Positions 7,283 through 16,680 of a DNA stretch of 64,000 nt are shown piece after piece (the first letter of the stretch is position 1; every line of letters starts with the position of its first letter). Source of the DNA: Eubacterium uniforme (GTDB lineage Bacteria > Bacillota > Clostridia > Lachnospirales > Lachnospiraceae); the NCBI RefSeq assembly GCF_900167115.1, contig NZ_FUXZ01000002.1:124001-188000 (forward strand). Direction: 5' to 3'. Position numbers and translations under genes: made by a program. The notes under the pieces were generated by a model. That model saw nothing but the letters and a program-made list of their open reading frames with translations, searched no databases and was not told the DNA's origin.

Positions 7283-8365
7283 ATGGAAAAAGCATTTTTG
7301 ATTCTTGAAGACGGAAGCGTATATGAAGGTAAAGCATATGGCGCAAGAAAAGAAGTTATAAGTGAAATTGTTTTTAATACTTCAATGACTGGTTATTTAG
7401 AAGTTTTAACAGATCCTTCTTATGCAGGTCAGGCAGTTATAATGACATATCCACTTATTGGTAACTACGGCATTTGCTTAGAGGATATGGAATCAGAAAG
7501 AGCATGGCCAGATGCATTTATAGCTAGAGAATTCGCTAGAATGCCATCTAACTTTAGATGCGATATGGGTATCGAAGAATTTTTACTTAAGTATGATATT
7601 CCAGGTATTGAAGGTTTAGATACTAGAGCATTAACAAAGAAACTTCGTGAGTGTGGTACCATGAATGGTTTAATTACAACTAACGAAAATTTTAATTTAG
7701 ATGAGATTCTTCCTAAACTTAAAGAATATAAGCCAACAGGAGTTGTTAAAAAAGTTACTTGTAAGGAAAAATATGAACTTAAGGGTGATGGATATAAGGT
7801 TGCACTTCTTGATTTTGGTGCGAAGAAGAATATTGCAAGATCTCTTAATGAAAGAGGTTGTAATGTTACAGTTTATCCTGCACTTACAAAGGCAGAAGAT
7901 ATTATCGCTACTAATCCAGATGGAATTATGCTTTCTAATGGCCCTGGGGATCCAAAGGAATGTGTTGAGATTATTGAAGAATTAAAGAAGTTATATAATA
8001 CAGATATTCCTATTTTTGCAATTTGTCTTGGTCATCAGCTTATGGCTTTAGCAAATGGCGCTGATACTCATAAGATGAAGTATGGCCATAGAGGAGCAAA
8101 TCATCCTGTTAAGGATTTAAGAAATGGAAGAGTATATATTTCATCTCAGAATCATGGCTATGTTGTTGATGATGAAAAGATGGATAAAAATATAGCTGAG
8201 CCAGCATTTGTTAATGTAAATGATAAAACAAATGAAGGTCTTAGATATGTTGGAAAGAATATTTTTACAGTTCAGTTTCATCCAGAAGCATGTCCTGGTC
8301 CGAAAGATTCAGGTGTGTTATTTGATGAATTTATTAAGATGATGGAGGATAAGAAAAATGCCTAA
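7283..8365 (+). CDS. carA: carbamoyl-phosphate synthase small (glutaminase) subunit
   Basis: Hydrolyses glutamine and passes ammonia to CarB for carbamoyl phosphate, the precursor of arginine and pyrimidines. The 360 residues contain the CarA N-terminal domain (LILEDGSVYEGKAYG, FNTSMTGYLEVLTDPSYAGQ) and a class I glutamine amidotransferase domain. The nucleophile is C248 in AICLGHQ, with H333 and E335 in FHPEA completing the triad. The stop overlaps the carB start by 8 bases, so the subunits are translationally coupled. Confidence 0.97.
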   Translation: MEKAFLILEDGSVYEGKAYGARKEVISEIVFNTSMTGYLEVLTDPSYAGQAVIMTYPLIGNYGICLEDMESERAWPDAFIAREFARMPSNFRCDMGIEEFLLKYDIPGIEGLDTRALTKKLRECGTMNGLITTNENFNLDEILPKLKEYKPTGVVKKVTCKEKYELKGDGYKVALLDFGAKKNIARSLNERGCNVTVYPALTKAEDIIATNPDGIMLSNGPGDPKECVEIIEELKKLYNTDIPIFAICLGHQLMALANGADTHKMKYGHRGANHPVKDLRNGRVYISSQNHGYVVDDEKMDKNIAEPAFVNVNDKTNEGLRYVGKNIFTVQFHPEACPGPKDSGVLFDEFIKMMEDKKNA

Positions 8366-11300
8366 GAATGCAGATATTAAAAAAGTACTTGTAATTGGTT
8401 CAGGTCCTATTGTAATTGGCCAGGCTGCAGAATTTGACTACGCAGGAACTCAGGGTTGCCGCGCACTTAAAGAAGAAGGCGTTGAAGTTGTTTTAGTAAA
8501 CTCTAATCCTGCCACAATCATGACTGATAAGGATATTGCTGACAGAGTATATATTGAACCTTTAACACTTAAGGTTTTAGAAAAAATTATAGAAAAGGAA
8601 AAACCAGATAGCATATTACCAACACTTGGTGGTCAGGCAGGTCTTAACCTTGCTATGGAAATTGCTGAAACTGGTTTCTTAGAAGAACATAATTGTAAGC
8701 TTATTGGTGCGAAACCACTTACAATTAAAAAGGCTGAAGATAGACTTGAGTTTAAGACAACTATGGAAAAAATTGGTGAGCCTTGTGCACCATCACTTGT
8801 TGTAGAGAATGTTGATGATGGTATTGCATTTGCTCATAAGATTGGTTATCCTGTAGTACTTAGACCAGCGTACACACTTGGCGGTTCTGGTGGTGGTATT
8901 GCACATAATCAGGCTGAACTTGTTGATATTCTTTCAAATGGTCTTAGACTTTCACGTGTTGGCCAGGTTTTAGTTGAAAGATGTATTGCTGGTTGGAAGG
9001 AAATTGAATACGAAGTTATGAGAGACGCAAATGGTAACTGTATTACTATTTGTAACATGGAAAACCTTGATCCTGTTGGTGTGCATACAGGTGATAGTAT
9101 CGTTGTTGCTCCTTCGCAGACTATTGGTGACAAAGAGTATCAAATGCTTAGAAGTTCAGCACTTAATATTATTGATGAACTTGAAATTACTGGTGGATGT
9201 AACGTTCAGTTTGCGCTTCATCCAGAAAGTTTTGAATATTGTGTTATTGAAGTTAACCCAAGAGTTAGCCGTTCCTCTGCACTCGCTTCAAAGGCAACAG
9301 GTTATCCTATTGCTAAGGTTGCAGCAAAAATTGCACTTGGTTATACTCTTGATGAAATTAAGAATGCTGTTACAGGTAAGACTTATGCTTCATTTGAACC
9401 AGCTCTTGATTACTGCGTTGTAAAGATTCCAAGACTTCCATTTGATAAGTTTATTATGGCAAGTCATAAACTTACAACTCAGATGAAAGCTACTGGTGAA
9501 GTTATGAGTATTTGTAATAACTTTGAAGGTGCGCTTATGAAGGCTATTCGTTCACTTGAACAGCATGTTGAGCATTTAAGAAGTTATGATTATACAGAGT
9601 TTTCTAAAGAAGAAATACTAAAGAAATTACATAACGTTGATGATAGAAGAATATGGCTTATTGCTGAGGCTATAAGAAAAGGTATTACATATGATGAAAT
9701 CCATGACATAACAAAGATTGATAAGTGGTTTATTGATAAAATTGCAATCATTGTTGAAATGGAAGACAGACTTGAAAAAGAAGAGTTAACAGTTGAACTC
9801 TTAAAAGAAGCTAAGAGAATTGAATTCCCAGATAGTTATATTGCAAAACTTTCAGGTAAGACTGAAGATGAAGTAAAAGAACTTAGATTAGATAATGGTA
9901 TTGTCGCTGTTTATAAGATGGTTGATACTTGTGCAGCTGAGTTTGAAGCTGAAACACCATATTATTATTCATGTTTTGGTAGTGAGAATGAAGCAATTGA
10001 AACAAATCCTAAGAAGAAAGTTTTAGTATTAGGTTCTGGTCCGATTAGAATTGGTCAGGGTATTGAGTTTGATTTTTGTTCAGTACATTGTACTTGGGCA
10101 TTTAAGGAAGAGGGTTACGAAACAATTATTATAAATAATAACCCTGAAACAGTTTCAACAGACTTTGATATTGCTGATAAACTTTATTTTGAACCTCTTA
10201 CACCAGAGGATGTTGAAAGTATTGTTAATCTTGAAAAACCAGATGGAGCTGTTGTTCAGTTCGGTGGTCAGACAGCAATTAAACTTACTGAAGCTCTTAT
10301 GAAGATGGGAGTTCCAATTTTAGGAACTAAGGCAGAGGATGTTGATGCTGCTGAAGATAGAGAGTTATTTGATGAAATTCTTGAACAATGTCAGATTCCA
10401 AGACCTTCAGGTGGAACTGTATTTACAGCCGCTGAAGCTAAGGAAGTTGCTAATAAATTAGGTTACCCAGTATTAGTTCGTCCATCATATGTACTTGGTG
10501 GTCAGGGTATGCAGATTGCTACTTGCGATGAAGAAGTTGATGAATTCATGGAAGTTATTAATAGAATAGCTCAGGATCATCCAATTTTAGTAGATAAGTA
10601 TTTAATGGGTAAGGAAATCGAAGTTGATGCTATTTGCGACGGAGATGATATTCTTATTCCAGGTATCATGGAACATATTGAAAGAGCTGGTGTTCATTCA
10701 GGTGATAGTATTTCAGTATATCCAGCACAGTCATTATCAGATGATACAATTTTAAGAATAGAAGAATATACAAAGAGACTTGCAAAGGCACTTCATGTTA
10801 AAGGTATGATTAACATTCAGTTCATCGTTGTTGGTCATGATGTATATGTAATTGAGGTTAATCCAAGATCTTCAAGAACAGTACCATATATTAGCAAGGT
10901 TACAGGTATTCCAATTGTAAAACTTGCTACTAAGATGATTATTGGTAAGAAGTTAAGAGACTTAGGGTATGAACCAGGTCTTCAGAAGAAGGCAGACTAT
11001 ATAGCTATTAAGATGCCTGTATTTTCATTTGAAAAGATTAGAGGTGCAGACATTTCACTTGGACCAGAAATGAAATCAACAGGTGAATGTTTAGGTATTG
11101 CTAAGTCATTTGACGAAGCATTATATAAAGCTTTCCTTGGAAGTGGTGTAGTTCTTCCTAAGCATAAGAAAGTTATCATTACTGTTAATGATGCTGATAA
11201 GGGTGAAGCAATTCTTATTGGTAAGAGATTTGAAAATCTTGGTTATGAAGTATACGCAACAAGAAGTACTGCTAAGGTATTAAGAGAAAGAGGAGTAAAT

Positions 11301-11555
11301 GCTATTAAGGTTAATAAACTTAATCAGGAATCACCTACAGTTATCGACCTCTTGCTTGAACATAAGATTGATGTTGTTGTAGATACTCCTACACAGGGTA
11401 GAGATAAGAATAGAGATGGTTTCTTAATTAGACGTACTTCAATCGAAACAGGTGTTAACTGCTTTACTAGTCTTGATACAGTTAATGCGCTTTTAAGAAG
11501 CTTAGAAAGTGATGCAAAGAATCATTTAGAAGTTATTGATATTGCAACAATTTAA
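8358..11555 (+). CDS. carB: carbamoyl-phosphate synthase large subunit
   Basis: Makes carbamoyl phosphate from bicarbonate, two ATP and the ammonia delivered by CarA. At 1065 residues it is full length, with two homologous halves, each a preATP-grasp domain (VLVIGSGPIVIGQAAEFDYAG and VLVLGSGPIRIGQGIEFDF) followed by an ATP-grasp domain (RPAYTLGGSGGG and RPSYVLGGQGM). A C-terminal MGS-type allosteric domain begins near residue 935. A terminator follows, so carAB form a two-gene operon. With a carbamoyltransferase gene at 16.7 kb, the product may feed arginine as well as pyrimidine synthesis. Confidence 0.98.
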   Translation: MPKNADIKKVLVIGSGPIVIGQAAEFDYAGTQGCRALKEEGVEVVLVNSNPATIMTDKDIADRVYIEPLTLKVLEKIIEKEKPDSILPTLGGQAGLNLAMEIAETGFLEEHNCKLIGAKPLTIKKAEDRLEFKTTMEKIGEPCAPSLVVENVDDGIAFAHKIGYPVVLRPAYTLGGSGGGIAHNQAELVDILSNGLRLSRVGQVLVERCIAGWKEIEYEVMRDANGNCITICNMENLDPVGVHTGDSIVVAPSQTIGDKEYQMLRSSALNIIDELEITGGCNVQFALHPESFEYCVIEVNPRVSRSSALASKATGYPIAKVAAKIALGYTLDEIKNAVTGKTYASFEPALDYCVVKIPRLPFDKFIMASHKLTTQMKATGEVMSICNNFEGALMKAIRSLEQHVEHLRSYDYTEFSKEEILKKLHNVDDRRIWLIAEAIRKGITYDEIHDITKIDKWFIDKIAIIVEMEDRLEKEELTVELLKEAKRIEFPDSYIAKLSGKTEDEVKELRLDNGIVAVYKMVDTCAAEFEAETPYYYSCFGSENEAIETNPKKKVLVLGSGPIRIGQGIEFDFCSVHCTWAFKEEGYETIIINNNPETVSTDFDIADKLYFEPLTPEDVESIVNLEKPDGAVVQFGGQTAIKLTEALMKMGVPILGTKAEDVDAAEDRELFDEILEQCQIPRPSGGTVFTAAEAKEVANKLGYPVLVRPSYVLGGQGMQIATCDEEVDEFMEVINRIAQDHPILVDKYLMGKEIEVDAICDGDDILIPGIMEHIERAGVHSGDSISVYPAQSLSDDTILRIEEYTKRLAKALHVKGMINIQFIVVGHDVYVIEVNPRSSRTVPYISKVTGIPIVKLATKMIIGKKLRDLGYEPGLQKKADYIAIKMPVFSFEKIRGADISLGPEMKSTGECLGIAKSFDEALYKAFLGSGVVLPKHKKVIITVNDADKGEAILIGKRFENLGYEVYATRSTAKVLRERGVNAIKVNKLNQESPTVIDLLLEHKIDVVVDTPTQGRDKNRDGFLIRRTSIETGVNCFTSLDTVNALLRSLESDAKNHLEVIDIATI

Positions 11556-11573
11556 CAATTAAAAATAGTTTTT

Positions 11574-11620
11574 TAAATACCTTGAAAAATGTTAAATTTT
11601 TTGAGGTATTTTTTATTTTT
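11574..11620 (+). terminator. terminator after carB
   Basis: An imperfect hairpin pairs AAATACCTTGAAAAAT with ATTTTTTGAGGTATTT around a short loop and runs into a T-rich tail. Confidence 0.8.
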
Positions 11621-11693
11621 ACTTGAAAGTTTTAATAAAAAAAGTTATTATATTTATGTGTTTATTAGAAAATAATGGATAGGAGATAGGAAA

Positions 11694-12719
11694 ATGAACA
11701 GAATGCAAATGGAACTTAAAGATTTAGCATCAAGTGGAAAAATGTTAGGTCTTTGTATAGCAGCTGCTATTAGTACAGCGGTATCATTGATTGCTTCGTT
11801 ACAAAGCACAGGTGGATTCGGTGGAATAGTAGTTAATGTTTTCACAATTATAGCTTGTGTAGGTTTGTTTTTAGTATATTCAAAAGCTAAATCAGGTAAC
11901 GAACTTGACTCATCATCGATAAAAATGATAAAAGTAGTTTATAATATTAAATTCGTATTTTTAATTATTGTTACGATTCTTTTTATTGCGATTATGGGTA
12001 TCGTTGCTGCAGCTAGTGGTTCTATATCAGATGAGATTATTGATCATAAGGAAGATATTTTTGAATGGCTAGAGGAACATGAAGATTATTTTGAAACATC
12101 TTCATCTACAAGATCTGGTGAAGAGATGATTGATAAGATTGAAGAAATCATTGAACATAAGGAAGATTTACAGACTGTTATTTCAATCACAGCAATTTCT
12201 TTTATGGTAATAATGGGTGTCACTTTCTTACTTATGATTATTTATTATGGAAAGATGACTAGATTATTAAAAGGAATTTATCTTAATTCTTTAGGAGGCT
12301 CACAGATTGATACATATTCGTCTGGTTATGTAAGCTTTTGTTTGATAGTTGTTGCTTTATTTACTGGATTATCTTGTGTGTCTGCAATCATTAATCCGTT
12401 ATCTCTTATAAGTTCTTTAGCTTCTACAGCATGCTTAGTACTTATGTATTTGGTAATTAAAGACTATAAGGATATTTCATTTAGAATGGCTTATGCACAG
12501 CCACAGGCATATATGCCACAGGGGTATGGTCAGGGCGTTAATGATATGAATCAGAATTATAATAATTTTGGTGGACCACAGTACAATAATCCAAATGATT
12601 ATAATGGACCACAGTATAATAATCCAAATGATTATAATGGACCACAGTATAATAATTCAAATGATTATACTGGAAGTGATAATCAGAATAATAATGATCA
12701 GAACAATTTTAATCAGTAA
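11694..12719 (+). CDS. multi-pass membrane protein with Asn/Gln/Tyr-rich repeat tail, unknown function
   Basis: I do not recognise a family. The 341-residue protein has about six hydrophobic segments (roughly 17-37, 44-64, 80-107, 168-192, 212-240 and 243-262). An acidic charged stretch lies between the third and fourth (about 115-160). The cytoplasmic-looking C-terminal tail from about residue 270 is almost only Asn, Gln, Tyr, Gly, Pro and Asp, with an 11-residue unit repeated three times (GPQYNNPNDYN). A CPBP protease at 17.6 kb ends in a similar tail. The gene has its own ribosome site and a strong terminator, so it is probably monocistronic. Confidence 0.6.
   Translation: MNRMQMELKDLASSGKMLGLCIAAAISTAVSLIASLQSTGGFGGIVVNVFTIIACVGLFLVYSKAKSGNELDSSSIKMIKVVYNIKFVFLIIVTILFIAIMGIVAAASGSISDEIIDHKEDIFEWLEEHEDYFETSSSTRSGEEMIDKIEEIIEHKEDLQTVISITAISFMVIMGVTFLLMIIYYGKMTRLLKGIYLNSLGGSQIDTYSSGYVSFCLIVVALFTGLSCVSAIINPLSLISSLASTACLVLMYLVIKDYKDISFRMAYAQPQAYMPQGYGQGVNDMNQNYNNFGGPQYNNPNDYNGPQYNNPNDYNGPQYNNSNDYTGSDNQNNNDQNNFNQ
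12573..12671 (+). repeat. three 33-bp tandem repeats encoding a GPQYNNPNDYN tail
   Basis: Units begin at 12573, 12606 and 12639 with GGACCACAGTA(C/T)AATAAT. They are in frame and nearly identical, so copy number could vary by slippage. Confidence 0.9.
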
Positions 12720-12748
12720 TTGTATTTAAACTCAATTAAGTATATAAT

Positions 12749-12783
12749 AAAAATAGGCAGGTTAATTTATCTGCCTATTTTTA
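12749..12783 (+). terminator. terminator after membrane protein gene
   Basis: Perfect 12-bp stem AAAAATAGGCAG / CTGCCTATTTTT with a 10-base loop, ending in Ts. Confidence 0.9.
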
Positions 12784-12800
12784 AGTGAAAGGAAAAAAAT

Positions 12801-14024
12801 ATGGAAAAGATCAAAGAAATTTTAGAGAAAAACAATCAGGAACAATTACTTAAATTCGTTGATGAATTAAGTGATAATGAAAAAAATGAATTATTACAAC
12901 AAATATCTGAAATTGATTTTTCATTACTTGACTTATTAAAGGATGAAAATAAGCAGGCTAAGAAGGGTGTTATTACACCGATTCTTGATGTGGCCAGACT
13001 TACAGATATTGAAGCAAATAGCGATAAATATAAAGAGGCTGGTCTTGAAATTATCAGACAGGGTAAGGCGGCCGCTGTTTTACTTGCTGGTGGTATGGGA
13101 ACAAGACTTGGTTCTGATAAACCAAAGGGAATGTATAATATCGGTATAACAAAAGATGTTTATATTTTTGAAATGATTATCAGAAATCTTCTTGATGTTG
13201 TAAAAGAAGCCGGTAATTATATACATTTATTTGTTATGACAAGTGAAAAGAATCATGAAGATACTACTGGATTTTTCGCTGAAAAGAATTATTTTGGATA
13301 TGATAAAAACTTTATTCATTTCTTTAAACAGTCTATGGCTCCTGCTACAGATTATGATGGTAAGATTTTACTTGAAACTAAGGGGAGAGTAGCTACATCA
13401 CCTAATGGTAATGGTGGCTGGTTTAAGTCAATGGAAGATGGAAATGTTATGCATATTGTTGATGATGAAGGCATTGAATGGCTTAATGTATTTGCTGTAG
13501 ATAATGTTTGTCAGAGAATATGTGATCCTAAGTTTATTGGTGCTACATATCTTTCAGGTAAACCATGTGGAGCTAAGGTTGTTGCTAAGGCTAGTCCAGA
13601 TGAAAAAGTTGGTGTACTTTGTAATGAAGATGGTAGACCTTCAATTGTTGAATATTATGAACTTACAAAGGAAATGATGGAAGAGAAAGATAAGGATGGA
13701 AATTATGCTTATAATTATGGTGTTATTTTAAATTATCTTTTAAAGGTTTCTGATTTGAAGGCAATCATTAATGATAAACTTCCAGTTCATATTGTTGAAA
13801 AGAAAATTAAATATGTTGATGATAATGGAAATGAAGTAAGTCCAGAAACTCCAAACGGATATAAGTTTGAAACATTAATTCTTGATATGATTCATATGCT
13901 TGATGGATGTTTGGGTTATGAAGTTTTAAGAGATTATGAATTTGCTCCAATTAAGAATAAAACTGGTGTTGATTCTGTTGAAAGTGCCAGAGAGTTATTG
14001 AAAAAAAATGGAGTTTCGTTATAA
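12801..14024 (+). CDS. UDPGP-family UTP-sugar-1-phosphate uridylyltransferase
   Basis: Transfers UMP from UTP to a sugar 1-phosphate, giving UDP-GlcNAc, UDP-GalNAc or UDP-glucose. The 407 residues belong to the UDPGP (eukaryotic UAP1/UGP-like) family rather than the bacterial GalU or GlmU families. The nucleotide-binding signature VLLAGGMGTRLGSDKPKG sits near residue 95, followed by QSMAPATDYDGK, the G-G-W segment SPNGNGGWF and an F-E-T-L-I-L-D segment late in the protein. The substrate cannot be read from sequence; UDP-GlcNAc is the common activity for UAP1-like members. Such enzymes are frequent in Lachnospiraceae. Confidence 0.85.
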   Translation: MEKIKEILEKNNQEQLLKFVDELSDNEKNELLQQISEIDFSLLDLLKDENKQAKKGVITPILDVARLTDIEANSDKYKEAGLEIIRQGKAAAVLLAGGMGTRLGSDKPKGMYNIGITKDVYIFEMIIRNLLDVVKEAGNYIHLFVMTSEKNHEDTTGFFAEKNYFGYDKNFIHFFKQSMAPATDYDGKILLETKGRVATSPNGNGGWFKSMEDGNVMHIVDDEGIEWLNVFAVDNVCQRICDPKFIGATYLSGKPCGAKVVAKASPDEKVGVLCNEDGRPSIVEYYELTKEMMEEKDKDGNYAYNYGVILNYLLKVSDLKAIINDKLPVHIVEKKIKYVDDNGNEVSPETPNGYKFETLILDMIHMLDGCLGYEVLRDYEFAPIKNKTGVDSVESARELLKKNGVSL

Positions 14025-14085
14025 TAGATAATTGAGATTTGAATTTAATAAATTTAATATGTTTTTTTGAGAGGAGTTTTCTAGT

Positions 14086-15870
14086 ATGAAAAAGTTATTG
14101 GATATTTTAACAGAAGAAGTTGCGGGGGCGTTTGAGAAGGCTGGTTATGATAGTAGTAGAGCTAGAGTTTCTGTTTCAAACAGACCTGATCTTTGTGAAT
14201 ATCAATGTAATGGTGCTATGGCACTTGCTAAGGTTGCTGGTAAAGCTCCTTTTATGATTGCTGAAGATGTTGTTAAATGTATGGAAGATAGCAAGATTTT
14301 TAAGGATATTGAAGTAGTTAAACCAGGATTTATTAATTTAAATGTAAATGAAGAATTCTTAGCTTCATATCTTTTGGATATGGGAAAAGATGATATGCTT
14401 GGTGTTGATAAAGTTAGTTCACCTAAGAATATTGTTATTGATTTCGGTGGAGCTAATGTTGCAAAGCCACTACATGTAGGTCATTTACGTTCAGCAGTTA
14501 TTGGTGAAAGTATTAAGCGTATTTGTAGATTCATGGGTAATAACGTTATAGGAGATGCTCACCTTGGCGATTGGGGATTACAGATGGGTCTTATTACAGT
14601 TGAACTTGAAGAAAGAAAACCTGAGTTACCTTATTTTGATGAAAATTTCGAAGGTGAATATCCAACAGAACCACCATTTACTATTTCAGAACTTGGTGAG
14701 ATTTATCCATGTGCTAATACTAAATCTAAAGAGGATGAAGATTTCAAGGAAAAAGCTAGAAAAGCTACTTTGGAAATTCAGAATGGTAGAAGAGGATATA
14801 GAGCTTTATGGAAACATATTTTAAATGTTTCACTTCCAGATTTGAAAAAAAACTATGATAATTTAGGTGTATCATTTGATTTCTGGGGTAAGGAAAGTGA
14901 TGCTCATGAAATTATTCCTGATATGGTTAAATATTTAAAAGACGGTGGTTATACTACTGTTAGTGAAGGTGCTTTAGTTGTTGAGGTTAAGGAAGATACT
15001 GATAAAAAGGAGATTCCACCATGTATGATTTTAAAATCAAATGGAGCAACTTTATATAATACAACGGACCTTGCTACTATTGTTAGTAGAATGAAGGATA
15101 ATAATGCTGATCATATTATTTATGTTGTAGATAATAGACAGGACTTATACTTTGAAACAGTATTTAGATGTGCTAGAAAAACAAAGATTGTTAAAGAAGA
15201 TACTGAACTTACATTCTTAGGTTTTGGTACTATGAATGGTCCTGATGGTAAGCCTTTTAAGACGAGAGATGGTGGAGTTATGAGACTTGACAATCTTGTT
15301 AATGAAATTAATGAAGCTGTTTATGCTAAAATTATGGAAAACAGAGAAACATCTAGTGAAGAGGCTAAACAGACAGCTAAAGTTATTGGCTTAGCTGCAC
15401 TTAAGTATGGTGATTTATCAAATCAGGCATCAAAGGACTATGTATTTGATATAAACAAATTTATTTCATTTGAAGGAAATACTGGTCCATATATTCTTTA
15501 TACAATAGTTAGAATCAAATCGATACTAAGTAAGTATGCTGATAGTTTGAATTCAAGTGTTGATAATATTGGACTTGAAGGTTATGAGATTTTAAGTGCT
15601 AAATCCGCGTGCGAAAAGAATTTAGAAATGACATTAGCTAAATTTAATGAAGTAATTGTAAATGCATATGAAGAGTTAGCGCCTCATAAGATTTGTGCAT
15701 ATATTTATGAATTATCAGATAACTTTAATAAGTTTTATCATGAAACTAAGATTTTAAGTGAAGAAGATGAGAGTAGAAAGAAATCTTATATAGCTTTAAT
15801 TAACTTAGTTAAGGCTACATTGGAAAAATCAATTTTCTTACTTGGATTTGAAGCACCTGATAGAATGTAA
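14086..15870 (+). CDS. argS: arginyl-tRNA synthetase
   Basis: Charges tRNA-Arg with arginine. The 594-residue class I enzyme has an N-terminal tRNA-recognition (Arg_S N) domain, the HIGH-type motif HVGH at about residue 130 in FGGANVAKPLHVGHLRSAVIG, and a C-terminal DALR anticodon-binding domain from about residue 470. The KMSKS position reads GKPFKTRDGG, a degenerate form normal for many ArgRS. The ribosome site GAGAGGAG precedes the ATG. A bidirectional terminator separates it from the convergent gene downstream. Confidence 0.97.
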   Translation: MKKLLDILTEEVAGAFEKAGYDSSRARVSVSNRPDLCEYQCNGAMALAKVAGKAPFMIAEDVVKCMEDSKIFKDIEVVKPGFINLNVNEEFLASYLLDMGKDDMLGVDKVSSPKNIVIDFGGANVAKPLHVGHLRSAVIGESIKRICRFMGNNVIGDAHLGDWGLQMGLITVELEERKPELPYFDENFEGEYPTEPPFTISELGEIYPCANTKSKEDEDFKEKARKATLEIQNGRRGYRALWKHILNVSLPDLKKNYDNLGVSFDFWGKESDAHEIIPDMVKYLKDGGYTTVSEGALVVEVKEDTDKKEIPPCMILKSNGATLYNTTDLATIVSRMKDNNADHIIYVVDNRQDLYFETVFRCARKTKIVKEDTELTFLGFGTMNGPDGKPFKTRDGGVMRLDNLVNEINEAVYAKIMENRETSSEEAKQTAKVIGLAALKYGDLSNQASKDYVFDINKFISFEGNTGPYILYTIVRIKSILSKYADSLNSSVDNIGLEGYEILSAKSACEKNLEMTLAKFNEVIVNAYEELAPHKICAYIYELSDNFNKFYHETKILSEEDESRKKSYIALINLVKATLEKSIFLLGFEAPDRM

Positions 15871-15923
15871 GTAGTGTATGATACAAAGTTAATTGTATTT
15901 ATGTTATTTTAACAATAGAACAT

Positions 15924-15958
15924 AAAAAACGGAATTTCAATTTGAAATTCCGTTTTTT
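15924..15958. terminator. bidirectional terminator between argS and the convergent gene
   Basis: Perfect 15-bp stem AAAAAACGGAATTTC / GAAATTCCGTTTTTT with a 5-base loop. The A-run on one side and the T-run on the other make it work in both directions. Confidence 0.9.
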
Positions 15959-15960
15959 TA

Positions 15961-16440
15961 TTATTCAATAACAGTTGGAGTTGAATCTTCTGAACTTGAT
16001 TCAGCTGACTGTTCTGTTACACTTTCAGTAGTTTTTTCTTTTTTTGATTTTGACTCTTCTGTGCTACTTTCAGTACTAGCTTCAGATTCGTTATTTGATT
16101 TTTTCTTTTTCTTTTTTTTCTTCGTTTCGTCTTCAGTTGCTTTTTCTGTCTTGCTATCGGTTACAGATTCTGTTTCATTAGTAGTGTCGCCACCCTGTGC
16201 GGTCTGAGCCTGAATGATACTTTGTAATTCTTCAGCAGTATATTTATTTTTGAAAGTAGTAGTTTCTTCCTTTGCAGGTTTAACTTTCTGGTATACTGAC
16301 CAACCGATATAGAAACAGATTGCAAGTGAAACAACTGTTGTTAATAAAACTGAAAGAAAATGTTTTCTTTTTTGCTTTTTTAGATTTTTCTTTCTATTTT
16401 TTTTATCTTTTTTGTATTTATCTACTTTTGCTTGACTCAT
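15961..16440 (-). CDS. single-pass membrane protein with Lys-rich N-terminus and Ser/Thr/Glu-rich outer tail
   Basis: No family recognised. The 159 residues start with about 27 very basic residues, then one transmembrane segment (FLSVLLTTVVSLAICFYIGW, about 28-47). A low-complexity tail follows with alternating Thr/Ser/Glu and two Lys clusters (KKKKKKKK near residue 110). The basic N-terminus before the membrane segment predicts the tail lies outside the cell. The ribosome site (AGGAGG on the minus strand) is strong. The gene is convergent with argS and divergent from argF. It may be a small wall-linked or scaffold protein; function unknown. Confidence 0.6.
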   Translation of the reverse strand: MSQAKVDKYKKDKKNRKKNLKKQKRKHFLSVLLTTVVSLAICFYIGWSVYQKVKPAKEETTTFKNKYTAEELQSIIQAQTAQGGDTTNETESVTDSKTEKATEDETKKKKKKKKSNNESEASTESSTEESKSKKEKTTESVTEQSAESSSEDSTPTVIE

Positions 16441-16589
16441 TGCTTATACCTCCTTATAAACACAACGAAGTAATTATAAAACATTTTTTTGTTTTATTCA
16501 AGTAGTAGAGGTTACTGTATGATAAATCATTGTTTTTATGCAGTAAACTTGATTTATATGGTGTTTAATGATAAAATTTACTTTGTATC

Positions 16590-16618
16590 TTTATGTATAT
16601 TGGGAAAGTATATATAAT
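16590..16618 (+). promoter_or_regulatory. argF promoter
   Basis: A perfect TATAAT at 16613-16618 lies 17 bases after a weak TTTATG (16590-16595). The -10 overlaps an ArgR-type box. Confidence 0.5.
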
Positions 16619-16631
16619 GCATAAAGGTTCA
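16617..16631 (+). promoter_or_regulatory. candidate ArgR operator (ARG box) upstream of argF
   Basis: ATGCATAAAGGTTCA matches the ARG-box pattern ATGAATAAAAATTCA at 12 of 15 positions and overlaps the -10, a position suited to repression by ArgR/AhrC plus arginine. A second weaker match on the other strand (CTGCATAAAAACAA) lies around 16531-16544. Confidence 0.5.
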
Positions 16632-16648
16632 AAGGAAGAATTATTAAG

Positions 16649-16680
16649 AAAGGAGTGGATATTTATATCCAGGTGATAAT
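16649..16680 (+). promoter_or_regulatory. hairpin in the argF ribosome-binding region
   Basis: AAAGGAG (16649-16655) is followed by the inverted repeat GGATAT-TT-ATATCC (16657-16670) and then a second site, AGGTG, six bases before the ATG. The arrangement parallels carA. Confidence 0.45.

Noticed and set aside
8909-9423. Additional open frames on both strands inside carB
   Set aside because: They are shadows of a gene whose product aligns end to end with CarB. None has a ribosome site.
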